Below, one piece after another: positions 52,960-63,785 of a DNA stretch of 64,000 nt. Made by a program: the position numbers and the translations under genes. The stretch lies in assembly GCA_023512835.1 (NCBI GenBank), contig CM042088.1:6254078-6318077 (forward strand), in the 5' to 3' direction. The first letter of the stretch is position 1; each line of letters starts with the position of its first letter. The stretch is from Taxillus chinensis (Eukaryota; Streptophyta; Magnoliopsida; Santalales; Loranthaceae). The notes beneath the pieces were generated by a model. That model did no database searches and was not told where the DNA came from. It saw only the letters and a program-made list of their open reading frames with translations.

Positions 52960-53642
52960 GACGGCTGGTGGAGCAACAAACCCTAACCCTAAAAGAGAGG
53001 GGCTTCTCCTCCATATATAGACAACACAACATCAAAACGACGTAGTTTTGATTAAGTGAATCCCAGCATCAAAATGACGTAGTTTTGATGGAACAAGCTA
53101 TGACCTTCCCACATCCATACATACCAAAATAGTCACAATTTCAACATGGTCCTTTGGGAAAAGATGATTAGAATGACAAAACCAAGGCAACCATGCAAAA
53201 ACCTGCCTGCACGCCAATTTGAATGCCAATTCCCCAATTGGCGTGCAGCCCCAAATGCACTCAAACTTCACCCCAAGCCTCCTTGCATCTTGTAGAGGTC
53301 TGAGAAGCAAAAATATGCTTGCACGTGAAATGGGTGAATTCACGTGCAGCTCCAAATGCTCTGAAATTTCTGTGGTAGGTAGAGGACCTCATTCTAAGAA
53401 ACTTTTGTTCTTGCACGCCAATTGTTTGAGGCCATCTACCCCATGAAAAGTGAGCTCCAAGATCAGCCAAAACAGCTTAAAATCGCCTGTATACGCATAG
53501 CATCTTCCTAGGGCATAAATGCACGTTACCACTTGTCACATGCACCTCCCAAAAGTCCCCTCTTGGGCTCATCTCTTACCTCAAACTTGTGCACCAACAT
53601 CCAAGGTGTTTGTGGTTAACTTATTACACACGGGTCATTACA
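51889..53642 (-). repeat. 3' LTR of E
   Basis: 1754 bp, sense TGTAATGACCCGTG ... GGGGCGTGACA. U3 and promoter are A-type (block 53011-53089; inverted repeats 53220-53247 and 53320-53348); the 3' end is C-type. It has its own minisatellite near 52365-52510 (units AGCCACTCAGGCTTAGCCAC with ACGGGCTAACA) and a single unit of the C-type 37-mer near 52513-52548. A C run then CT repeat occupies 52917-52956. Confidence 0.92.
53011..53089 (-). promoter_or_regulatory. E LTR core promoter block
   Basis: TATA (sense CTATATATGG) 53011-53020 and ACGT palindromes 53031-53052 and 53068-53089; same 79-bp layout as A, B, C and D. Confidence 0.74.
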
Positions 53643-53908
53643 TCCTCTCCCCCTTAAGACTTTTCGTCCTCGAAAAGAAATGACATACGAGGAAAACAAA
53701 CACAAGCTACCCATTTGCCACACGGCGAGCCACAACACCCAAATGGGTCATACACCGCGCACAGCACATAACAAATAACACATATCCACATGTCACAAAT
53801 ACACATCTCAAAACACAATAATGCATATAACAAAACAAACACCAAATCATACACAACTAATACAAGAAAACACATCACTATCCCTTGGCCAACAGCCACC
53901 TCCCACGC
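53643..53908 (-). other. Polypurine tract and non-coding 3' stretch of E
   Basis: Sense CTTAAGGGGGAGAGGA touches the LTR at 53643; then about 250 bp without coding signal up to the pol stop near 53909. Motif TTTCGAGGACGAAAAGTCTT before the tract again resembles the pol end. Confidence 0.7.
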
Positions 53909-55420
53909 TTAAGATTGTTCGTCCTCGAACAATTCTGGGTGCTGCTCACGCATCACGGACTCACGTTCCCATGTCTCCTCCTCAATGCCACGGTGCTGCC
54001 ACAACACGCGAACCAAAGGAATAGCACGACCACGCAAAAACTTCTCTCGCCGATCTAGGATACGGATAGGGGCCTCAACAACGGACATGTCATCCGCAAT
54101 GTCCAACGTCCCCTAATCGATCACATGAGTGGGGTCAGGGTGATACTTCCGCAACTGGGACATGTGAAACACGTTGTGCACTCGACTCAGCCGCGGTGGT
54201 AACGCTAACCGGTAGGCCACAGGCCCCATACGATCCAGAATCTCAAAAGGACCAATAAATCGCGGAGATAGCTTTGAACCTCGCCCAAACCGTCGATGTC
54301 CACGACGTGGAGAAACACGAAGAAACACATGATCACCAACAGAAAACTCCAAAGGTCGCCGCCGCTGATCCGCATAAGATTTCTGCTGACTTTGAGCTGA
54401 TAACAAACGCTAACGAATCAACTTAACCTTCTCGGTAGCCTCTTGAACCAACTGTGGTCCCAAGAGAGCTGTCACCCCCACCTCGGTCCAACACAAAGGT
54501 GATCAACACGGCCGCCCATACAACGCCTCAAAAGGAGCCATCCCAATGGATGCCTGATAACTGTTGTTGTAGGCAAACTCCACCAAAGGAAGGTGAGTTG
54601 CCCACGAACCCCCAAAATCTAACACACAGGCCCGTAACATGTCCTCCAAGGTCTAATTCGTCCTCTCTGTCTGGCCGTCAGTCTCAGGGTGGAAGGTTGT
54701 ACTCAAGTGAAGTTTGGTCCCCATAGCCTCCTGCAAACCTGCCCAGAAACGGGAAGTGAACCGCGAATCCCGGTCAGAGACAACCGATGATGGTACTCCA
54801 TGCAGTCTCACAATCTCGTTCATGTACAGCTGACTCAAGGTCCCAATAGAGTCCCGCTCGCGAACAGCCAGGAAATGGGCCGACTTTGTGAGTCGATCCA
54901 CAATCACCCAAATCATATCTTTCCTCCCCGTGGTGGATGGAAGACCGGTCCACAAAATCCATCGCTATGTGGTCCCACTTCCACTCCGCTATGGGCAATG
55001 GCAGTAACATGCCCGCCGGCCGCTGATGCTCAGCCTTCACCTGCTGACACGTGAGGCACCGCGAAACAAAGGCAGCTACATCGCGTTTCATCCCAGGCCA
55101 CCAAAAATGTCCCCGAAGCGCATGGTACATCTTCGTACCCCCTGGATGCACAACAACTCTAGACTGGTGAAACTCCCTCATCACCTCATCCCTGAGGAAG
55201 GAAGCCACTACCAACCGCCCCTGAAAAGACAACTCATGCTCAGGACCCTCTGTCCAGTCCTCAGATAGCTCCCCAGCCTCAATACGGGCACGGAGAACCT
55301 CACACTCAATGTCACCCAACTGTCCCTCCCGGACGCGCTGGTACAACTCAGGCACAACCACCAAAGGACTCGGGACTGTCCCACCATCACGAACAACAGC
55401 CGCAGCTGCAACATCGCCAA
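53909..55420 (-). pseudogene. E integrase and chromodomain
   Basis: From the right: VVVPELYQRVREGQLGDIEC, zinc finger HPGGTKMYH ... [18 protein letters not shown] (first D), then a one-base gain near 54950 moves the rest to the frame 54955-54113: [25 protein letters not shown] (second D), [12 protein letters not shown] followed by TAG where relatives have CAG, a TGA near 54505 and a TAG near 54412, then [15 protein letters not shown]. The chromodomain (PIRILDRREKFLRG, WQHRGIEEETWERE) is open from 54106 to 53909 after a stop near 54110. Confidence 0.9.
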
Positions 55421-56480
55421 CTACTCCATCAGCTTCCACTCTCTTACGACCACCTCAGCTCTCCCTTTTCTACTCAACGCGTCAGCCACAACATTACCCT
55501 TGCCCGGGGTATAGGCAAGAGTAAAGTCAAAGGTCTGCAAATACTCCACCCATCTCCTTTGCCTCAAATTCAAGTCCTTCTGAGTAAAGATGTACTGAAG
55601 GCTCTTGTGATCTGAGAACACCACAAACTTTTCCCCCAAGAGGTAGTGCTGCCAACTCTTCAGGGCAAAGATGACAGCCGCCAACTCAAGATCATGGGTA
55701 GGGTAATTCTGCTCATGGGGCTTCAACTGCCTCGACCCATAAGCTACAACACTGTGCTCCTGCATAAGCACATACCCCAATCCAACCCTGGACGTATCAC
55801 AATATACCTCATATGGGATATCCTCCTGAGGTAACCTCAACACCGGTGCAGTGGTCAAACGGGTTTTGAGAGCCTCAAACGCCTGCTGACACTTGTCAGT
55901 CCAATCAAACTTCACGCCCTTCCGAGTCAACGCTGTCATAGGAGCTGCCAAACGGGAGAACCCCTCGACAAAATGACGATAGTACCCCGCCAAGCCAAGA
56001 AAGCTACGGATCTCAAAAACGTTGGTTGGCCTCGCCCACGATGCCACAGCCTCAATCTTGGTTGGGTCCACCCTAACTCCCTCAGCTGTCACCACATGGC
56101 CAAGAAAGTGAACCTCCTGCAGCCAAAACTCACACTTGCTAAACTTAGCAAACAGCTGTTGGTCCCTCAAGGTTTGCAACACTGTTGCTAAGTGCTCCAC
56201 ATGCTCCTTCTCGGTCTTGGAATACACCAAGATATCATCAATAAACACCACCACAAACGAGTCCAAGTAGGGAGCAAAGACCTGGTTCATCAAATGCATG
56301 AACACCGCTGGCGCATTAGTGAGCCCGAAAGGCATCACTACCCACTCAAAATGCCCATACCTGCACCGAAAGGCCGTCTTAGGGATGTCCTCCTCCCTAA
56401 CCCTGAGCTGGTGATACCCCGACCGTAAATCTATTTTGGAAAACCACTGGGCTCCACTCACCTGGTCAAACAGGTCATCT
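55421..56480 (-). pseudogene. E RT and RNase H, open but lacking RT N-terminus
   Basis: About 350 uninterrupted codons: [150 protein letters not shown], stop at 55421-55423. The catalytic FIDD and RNase H residues are kept; it is the most intact RT-RNase H in the window. The N-terminus is replaced at 56480 by sequence of element G; the open frame runs a little way into G by chance. Confidence 0.92.
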
Positions 56481-56551
56481 TCCCATATCATCATTGGCCC
56501 TGCAAGATAAATCAACATACAACGGGGACCAAGAAGAAGTACTATGCCCAT

Positions 56552-57151
56552 TCACACTAAAGTCATCGATCTCCCTAAAAGGATGCTCACTCGTAATCCT
56601 ATATGGTCAATTTGTTCACATGGTGCATCAATGCCAAAATTAGAGGAACTACTAGAAGGGGTACAAAAATCCAAAAATTTTTGTAACTCGAAAATCAAGT
56701 CATCGGTCTCCTCTATGGACTCTAGTAAGGTATGAAGTCTATCCTCACAGGCATTCAAATTAATAAGACAATCAAAAGCGGTGCCATGAGTTTCCTTAAC
56801 TAGGTCCTCAAATGTAGCCTTATCAATGGTAGAGCTCTCTAAGGCTTCTACCTCTCTATGTAATTCATGAATGGTGGAACAAAGAGATTTCATCCCATCA
56901 TTATCCTCACAAGATATAGAAAGGGCAAATAAATTCAAAAAACAAGTATTAGCCATATGGCCACCACTTCCACAACGAGTACAAAGCACAAGAGGTAATG
57001 AATTAACATATGCATTATAAGCACCATAAAAATTAGGATCATCATGAGTGACACCTAAATGCAGTTGGCTGAGCTGCCTAATAGTAGCGTGTGGACATCG
57101 AGAGGGCTCATGCTCACCACCACAAAACATACAACGAACCGGCATTTTCAA
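56552..57151 (-). pseudogene. G zinc-knuckle ORF, left copy
   Basis: Unknown protein, 199 codons in this copy. Start MKMPVRCMFCGG at 57151 or MPVRC at 57145, about 340 bp after the primer site. Two Cys/His motifs: CMFCGGEHEPSRC (C-x2-C-x3-H-x4-C, residues about 7-19) and CTRCGSGGHMANTC (C-x2-C-x4-H-x4-C, about 58-71). A helical, acidic segment follows (GMKSLCSTIHELHREVEALE) and a Ser run (FCTPSSSSSNFGIDAPC). The right copy shows that a one-base loss near 56592 ends this copy early. It sits where gag should be; a nucleic-acid-binding gag remnant is a guess. Confidence 0.65.
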
Positions 57152-57490
57152 ATAAAATAAAGTACACTGCCGATTTGAGAGGAGAAGAGAAGGAAAAAAA
57201 AGAAAATGAAAAGAAAAAAAAACAGCAAATAAGTTTTAAAAAAAACTGCACCTAAAATTAACAAATAAATAAATAAAATAGCAATAATAATAAAATAAAA
57301 AAAACACTAGCAAAATATTTTTTTAAAAAAAAAAAGCAAACAAAACAACAATAAAAAAAACACAATAATAAATAAAACAAATAAAATAAATAAAATCACA
57401 CAAGGAAATGAAAAACAAAACCAAACACACATATATACATGCTTAGTCCAATTTTCACACGTTCGGCTAAAGTTCCCAAGAATTGTCGTG

Positions 57491-57509
57491 TCCCCGGCAA
57501 CGGCGCCAA
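57491..57509 (-). other. Primer binding site in G, left copy
   Basis: Sense TTGGCGCCGTTGCCGGGGA, two bases from the LTR (57512). Its presence to the left of this LTR shows that an internal region once continued there, so the arrangement is a tandem. Confidence 0.85.
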
Positions 57510-57511
57510 TT

Positions 57512-58910
57512 TGATAAGACGTTTTTGTCGCACTAACGCTCTCAAAATAATATTTATAAACCTAACTAACCTGTAGAAGGGTAAGTCAGGGTCGATCCCA
57601 CAGAGACACAGTTGGAAATCTATAACTTAATTGCGCTCCTATTGTCTAAGCAAATAATGGTAGAAAAATTAAATAAAAATAAATAAAATAAAACAATCCT
57701 AGAGAAAAGGGAAAATAAGGGAATAAAGGTCTAGGGGCTGAGGTTCACCACAATTTCCAATCCTTAATTGTATGGCTTAATTAATTATTCCTATTAATTC
57801 TTTAACACGTGAAGGTGGCCGATCCTAATGTAACTGCCAATCGCTTTCGCGTAAATAGCATCGTGCCTAACCCCAGCGACCTGCTCTCGTGACCCACTGA
57901 AATAGGATCAAACCCATTATTAGGTGATCAACCATGATTCCTCCTAGGATCACGGACTACTTTCGTGACACGCAAGTCCTAGGTCTCATTCTATAGTTCC
58001 GATAATCGAGGTTCACCTTTCGGTGCTTCCCCCAATTATCCAAGACATGTAATAGGTTCGCGACGCCCAAACACGGATTCAATTAATAAAATGAAATCGT
58101 TTATGAAAAAGATAAGAAATAATTAAATAAAAACTCATACAATTAAGAAATTGGGATTAGGCTACCCCCAATCCCTAGGAAGAACGGATTATCCCATGAG
58201 AATTTGAATAAACATATCTATATATAAAATCATGAAATTGGGATTACAATGGGAGAAAAGAAGATGAACCAACCTGACACGAAGGCATACAAATGATCCT
58301 CACCCAAAACCAATGTGTTCTTTATCCAAAATCACATAAAATTCTCCAAAATCAAAAGAGAAATCTAAAATCAAAGTTATGGTTCTTGAGCCGCCAAGGA
58401 CGGCTCCCCAATGGTTCGAAATCCCTAACTCTAACATAAACATGGCCCTTATATAGTCCCCCAATTATTACATTAAAATAATTAAGAAAAATATATAAAA
58501 TAAAAAGAAAAAGGAGAAATGTCGTCGACACAGGCCATGGCCACCAAAAACCTTGGCCATGGCGACAGTACGCTGGATATTTGTGAAGGTCGGCGGCCAT
58601 TAATTTTGCGGCCACGGCGAGAACTTCGTCGTGAACAAGAAAAGACGCCGCCATGGTCAGGCATCGCGCGGCCATGGCCTGTGTAAAGTACTTTTTAGTT
58701 GTCCAACATTATCTGATGCCAATTTTGCCCTTTTTCAACTCCGTTTGGGCCAAATTGCTCCAAGTACCTACAAAACACACCAAAACACGGCAAAAATACT
58801 AAAAACACATTAATCAAATAAAACATAACTCAAATACAATAAAATACTCTAAAATCCATTAAAATAAGGGATGAACACATACCAAAAATGCATATAAAAT
58901 GGGTTCATCA
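57512..58910 (-). repeat. G LTR, left copy (central LTR of the tandem)
   Basis: 1399 bp. TATA (sense CTATATAAGG) 58447-58456. U3 has a perfect 15-bp inverted repeat, 58528-58542 and 58670-58684 (ACACAGGCCATGGCC and complement). Near the 3' end are two sense-strand motifs, TGTGGGATCGACCCTGAC and TTTATAAATATTATTTTGAG. Confidence 0.88.
58528..58684 (-). promoter_or_regulatory. Inverted repeat in G U3
   Basis: Arms ACACAGGCCATGGCC (58528-58542) and its exact complement (58670-58684), 127 bp apart, with more GGCCATGG/GCCGCCATGG pieces between. It lies about 70 bp upstream of the TATA box in the sense direction. Kept in the other LTR at 63033-63047 and 63178-63192. Confidence 0.75.
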
Positions 58911-60840
58911 AAATCCCCCATACTTGCCTCTTGCTCGTCCCCGAGCAAGGACTAAATTAAACACACAATCACACAAAAATGAAAAATAAGAAAATCAAAA
59001 AACACAAATGAGAATATGGGTAATTCCAAATATGCAAGCACCAAACAAAAGAGAATGAAATGCTAGCAAGGAATGAGCAAAGGCAACCCTAAGCTTTTAC
59101 ATGACCTTCCGCACACTTAGTCCAACAATTACATGTTTTCCTAGCTAAGGGTCTAAGGAACAACCAAATTAATCAAATAATAGAGCAAATAACCATAAAT
59201 TCTTGGAGTCCTCTCAATAGAAGCCAAAAATACCTCACTCAAGTGGTAGTCTCACATCACTCAACACTCAAAACCTCCATGGGTTTTCAGACCGTAAGAA
59301 AGTGGAAGCAAGTCCCTTATTGTGGTGACGCAACAATTCTTACCACAAACCAAATGCCTTTACCAACATGTCACCATGAGAGGTAAGCTACCAATTATGA
59401 TGCTCTAAACTAACAACATAAGGCTCAATCTCATCTTTTTTTTTTTGAAATAAACATTCAAATAATTGCAACTCTTTTTCTTTTCAAACTAAGTGGCATG
59501 AATATATATGTTAACATTCAAACATGGGGTTTACAAAATCAACATTCCCTTGGGCCTAAATATCAAGATTATGCCACAAGGATTACAAATAAAAGTATCC
59601 CATTTACATAAAATGCCACAACTATGAGAAATAAAACATAAAATAGCCAAATATACATGGTTGGCCAAGTCACCTATAAATGGCAAACAACAAAGCTCTT
59701 ATTCTTTCTCTTTTGTTTCTTTCTTTCTTTTTTCAGATTTTTTTCTCTTTCTTTTTTTGATTTCTTTCTTCTTCTTCTTTTTGAATTTGAGCCACACCCT
59801 AAAGAGCACCAATCTAGGCAACTAACATCAAAGCAACATGTGACTCTAGCCCAACATTCAAGCACTAACCCATCACCACAACACAACTATACAAGCACTT
59901 GCCCAAGATCATCAACCAGGAGGCTAATCACACTTAAAAGAATAAAGGATGCATGGACCGTATCGCTCTTAACACACAACTCCAAGAAAATATAAGGCAT
60001 TCACCCTAGAATTGAAAAACTAAGGAAAGAACCCAAGTCCTAGCTCAAACACGCAATGATCTCATCCTAAGCACAAGGAAAATAATGTATAGGCTTAAAG
60101 GCATAATTACCCAAACCAAACAATACATAACACCTCAAGCATGGTAAATAGCAAAAATAAAAAATTTTCACTAAAACTAGCATATTAAGAATATTCCCAT
60201 AATATCTCCAGACTCATACAACCAATCATGCAATCAAACACAAAACAAAACAAGGATAAACAATCATGCGACTCTCTCCCACACTTGAAAGACACAATGT
60301 CCTCATTGTGAAAGGGAATAGACACCCACACAAAGCATGTAAAAACACATAGCAAACAATAAAATAAAACAAAAGAGGAAAGGCATATAGAGGGTGAAAG
60401 GATTTTATTTCAAAAATCAAACATACAATAAAAAAAATGAGGATGGAAAAAAAGAAAAAAAAAATGACCCAATCAGGAGGCCGTGGTGAGAAAGATAAAT
60501 CATAAATAAAAATAATAAAAACAAATACCACGGCTTTATCAGGTGGCCGCGGTGTGTAGGAGAGATCATACCTGTGCGGAATTAGAGGAACTCCTACGAA
60601 ACCTCTAATTAGCCGACGGGGTTGCAGAGGAAGGTCCCGCAAGCATAGACCCTGCAAGTTAGGGACTACACACAAGCAGGAAAAACAAAAACAAAAGCTA
60701 CACCTATAACTAGAAAAAGAAAAAGAAAAATAAATAGGTAAAACAAATAAAGAACAAAGGGAGTGAGAGGAAGGTTTATAATATTCAATGACTGTTACCT
60801 CCTCAGAATTAGAGCAAGATGGACTAGTTACCTTAAGACT
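58911..60840 (-). other. G internal region, non-coding part
   Basis: Starts with the purine tract (sense GGCAAGTATGGGGGATTT). About 1.9 kb, A+T-rich, with a T-rich tract at about 59700-59790. I see no conserved domain. A hydrophobic frame at 60226-60675 with F-rich segments looks like chance translation of A/T-rich sequence. No pol gene on either strand. Confidence 0.6.
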
Positions 60841-60873
60841 TACCTGCCCGGTTCTTGGACATGAAACTGGGAG

Positions 60874-61645
60874 TCACCAATAATTACCTTCGGGGAAATC
60901 TCCCTCGGCAAGGGTCTCATATAAATGCCCAACTCCAGCTGTGCCGTTAACCAGTGGTGCAGACCCGGCATGGTAGCTATCAATGATATCATCATTGGCC
61001 CTGCAAGATAAATCAACATACAATGGGGACCAAGAAGAAGTACTATGCCCATTCACACTAAAGTCATCGATCTCCCTAAAAGGATGCTCACTCTGTAATC
61101 CTATATGGTCAATATGTTCACATGGTGCATCAATGCCAAAATTAGAGGAACTACTAGAAGGGGTACAAAAATCCAAAAATTTTTGTAACTCGAAAATCAA
61201 GTCGTCGGTCTCCTCATGGACTCTAGTAAGGTATGAAGTCTATCCTCACAGGCATTCAAATTAATAAGACAATCAAAAGCGGTGCCATGAGTTTCCTTAA
61301 CTAGGTCCTCAAATGTAGCCTTATCAATGGTAGAGCTCTCTAAGGCTTCTACCTCTCTATGTAATTCATGAATGGTGGAACAAAGAGATTTCATCCCATC
61401 ATTATCCTCACAAGATATAGAAAGGGCAAATAAATTCAAAAAACAAGTATTAGCCATATGGCCACCACTTCCACAACGAGTACAAAGCACAAGAGGTAAT
61501 GAATTAACATATGCATTATAAGCACCATAAAAATTAGGATCATCATGAGTGACACCTAAATGCGGTTGGCGAGTTGCCTAATAGTAGCGTGTGGACATCG
61601 AGAGGGCTCATGCTCACCACCACAAAACATACAACGAACCGGCAT
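60874..61645 (-). pseudogene. G zinc-knuckle ORF, right copy
   Basis: Same gene as the left copy, starting ATG 61643-61645 (MPVRCMFCGG). Broken by a one-base loss near 61565, then open 61490-61197 (CTRCGSGGHMANTC, EVEALESSTIDKATFEDLVK), and a two-base loss near 61214 shifts the end to 61200-60874 ([37 protein letters not shown]). That C-terminal part shows that the protein once ran at least 75 residues beyond the end of the left copy. The two copies carry different lesions. Confidence 0.65.
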
Positions 61646-61992
61646 TTTCAAATAAAATAAAGTACACTGCCGATTTGAGAGGAGAAGAGAAGGAAAAAAA
61701 AGAAAATGAAAAGAAAACAAAACAGCAAATAAGTTTTAAAAAAAACCGCACCTAAAATTAACAAATAAATAAATAAAATAGCAATAATAATAAAATAAAA
61801 AAAACACTAGCAAAATATTTTTTTTAAAAAAAAAAAGCAAACAAAACAACAATAAAAAAAACACAATAATAAATAAAACAAATAAAATAAATAAAATCAC
61901 ACAAGGAAATGAAAAACAAAACCAAACACACATATATACATGCTTAGTCCAATTTTCACACGTTCGGCTAAAGTTCCCAAGAATTGTCGTGT

Positions 61993-62012
61993 CCCCTGGC
62001 AACGGCGCCAAT
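61993..62012 (-). other. Primer binding site in G, right copy
   Basis: Same site as 57491-57509 with one inserted base (CCCCTGGC against CCCCGGC). Confidence 0.8.
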
Positions 62013-62013
62013 T

Positions 62014-63438
62014 TGATAAGACGTTTTTGTCGCACTAACGCTCTCAAAATAATATTTATAAACCTAACTAACCTGTAGAAGGGTAAGTCAGGGTCGATCC
62101 CACAGAGACACACGGTTGGAAATCTATAACTTAATTGCGCTCCTATTGTCTAAGCAAATAATGGTAGAAAAATTAAATAAAAATAAATAAAATAAAACAA
62201 TCCTAGAGAAAAGGGAAAATAAGGGAATAAAGGTCTAGGGGCTGAGGTTCACCACAATTTCCAATCCTTAATTGTATGGCTTAATTAATTATTCCTATTA
62301 ATTCTTTAACACGTGAAGGTGGCCGATCCTAATGTAATCGCCAATCGCTTTCGCGTAAATAGCATCGTGCCTAACCCCACGAAGGCTACTCTCGTGACCC
62401 GCTGAAATAGGATCAAACCCATTATTAGGTGATCAACCATGATTCCTCCTAGGATCACGGACTACTTTCGTGACACGCAAGTCCTAGGTCTCATTCTATA
62501 GTTCCGATAATCGAGGTTCACCTTTCGGTCCTTCCCCCAATTATCCAAGACATGTAATAGGTTCGCGACGCCCAAACACGGATTCAATTAATAAAATGAA
62601 ATCGTTTATGAAAAAGATAAGAAATAATTAAATAAAAACTCATACAATTAAGAAATTGGGATTAGGCTACCCCCAATCCCTAGGAAGAACGGATTATCCC
62701 ATGAGAATTTGAATAAACATATCTATATATAAAATCATGAAATTGGGATTACAATGGGAGAAAAGAAGATGAACCAACCTGTCACGAAGGCATACAAATG
62801 ATCCTCACCCAAAACCAATGTGTTCTTTATCCAAAATCACATAAAATTCTCCAAAATCAAAAGAGAAATCTAAAATCAAAGTTATGGTTCTTGAGCCGCC
62901 AAGGACGGCTCCCCAATGGTTCAGAATCCCTAACTCTAACATAAACATGGCCCTTATATAGTCCCCCAATTATTACATTAAAATAATTAAGAAAAATATA
63001 TAAAATAAAAAGAAAAAGGAGAAATGTCGTCGACACAGGCCATGGCCACCAAAAACCGTGGCCATGGCGACAAGATTGCTGGATATTTGTGAAGGTCGGC
63101 GGCCATTAATTTTGCGGCCACGGCGAGAACTTCGTCGTGAACAAGAAAAGACGCCTTGCCATGGTCGGCACCGCTGCGGCCATGGCCTGTGTAAAGTACT
63201 TTTTAGTTGTCCAACATTATCTCGATGCCAATTTTGCCCTTTTTCAACTCCGTTTGGGCCAAATTGCTCCAAGTACCTACAAAACACACCAAAATACACA
63301 AAACACACCAAAACACGGCAAAAATACTAAAAACACATTAATCAAATAAAACATAACTCAAATACAATAAAATACTCTAAAATCCATTAAAATAAGGGAT
63401 GAACACATACCAAAAATGCATATAAAATGGGTTCATCA
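62014..63438 (-). repeat. G 5' LTR (right copy)
   Basis: 1425 bp, nearly identical to 57512-58910 but with about 20 bp of duplicated ACACACCAAAA sequence near 63290-63310. TATA at 62952-62961. Right flank is E gag. Confidence 0.9.
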
Positions 63439-63785
63439 ATCCTGCCTGACTAGCCTGCCACTGACGAGCTGGTCTCTCTGCTGGTGTACGGAAACTGGCG
63501 TCACTCCTCATGATGGATGCCATGCCTCCAACTCCCTTGTTGCTACTCCGGCAAACCCGGCTCAAATGACCTTCTCGTCCACAGCTATTGCATCGCCAGT
63601 TCTTCTTGGGACACTCCCTCTTGAAGTGGCCTTGCTCCCCACAGCAATGACAACCGCTGGGGTGTCCTCCTGCTGGACTTTCCTGTCTGCTACCACCAAA
63701 GCTAGACCTCCCTGGGGGCACTGATGGTTGGTTGTCCCCGGCTGCGGAAAGAACTGCTATCCCTTTCCTCAGTCTTGGGCCGCTT
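63439..63785 (-). pseudogene. E gag, nucleocapsid part
   Basis: Two complete CCHC knuckles: CHCCGEQGHFKREC and CNSCGREGHLSRVC, followed by SDASFRTPAERPARQWQASQ, where G begins. Upstream (right) the frame is cut by LTR I after a short stretch matching the K-E-R-D-S-S-S-F region. Agrees with the nucleocapsid of A-D and is the right-hand half of E. Confidence 0.88.

Larger units (their letters stand above)
56485..63438 (-). mobile_element. Element G: non-autonomous LTR element in LTR-internal-LTR-internal form
   Basis: Minus-strand. From the right: 5' LTR 62014-63438, primer site about 61993-62012, internal 58911-62013, LTR 57512-58910, primer site 57491-57509, then a second, truncated internal copy 56485-57511 ending against E RT. 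Sense LTR ends are TGATGAACCC and CGTCTTATCA; the purine tract is AGTATGGGGGATTT. Primer site TTGGCGCCGTTGCCGGGGA and the TGTGGGATCGACCC motif are Athila/Tat-like. No protease, RT or integrase occurs in the complete 3.1-kb internal region, only a small zinc-knuckle frame, so it must rely on enzymes of another element. Confidence 0.85.
51889..63785 (-). mobile_element. Chromovirus E (Ty3/gypsy), interrupted by G and LTR I
   Basis: Minus-strand element: 3' LTR 51889-53642, purine tract, chromodomain/integrase, RT-RNase H to 56480, then G (56485-63438), then gag nucleocapsid at 63439-63785, where LTR I begins. About 1.2 kb expected between the two halves (gag-protease linker, protease, RT N-terminus) is missing, so a deletion accompanied or followed the G insertion. 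Left flank TTGCT (51884-51888) should recur beyond the window if the target duplication survives. Confidence 0.85.

Noticed and set aside
56485..56551. Fusion of G sequence to E RT as a chimeric gene
   Set aside because: The joined frame has no continuing domain and the junction shows filler bases; it is a deletion breakpoint read through by chance.
57300..57420. Possible satellite or origin in the A-rich stretch
   Set aside because: Only A-rich low complexity in the G leader, present in both internal copies; no repeat unit or origin motif seen.
59657..59995. Small ORF over the T-rich tract in G
   Set aside because: Low-complexity translation (SFFRFFSLSFF) without support.
60226..60675. Possible membrane protein in G
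   Set aside because: Phe/Ile-rich translation of A/T-rich DNA with no homology I recognise; may be chance.
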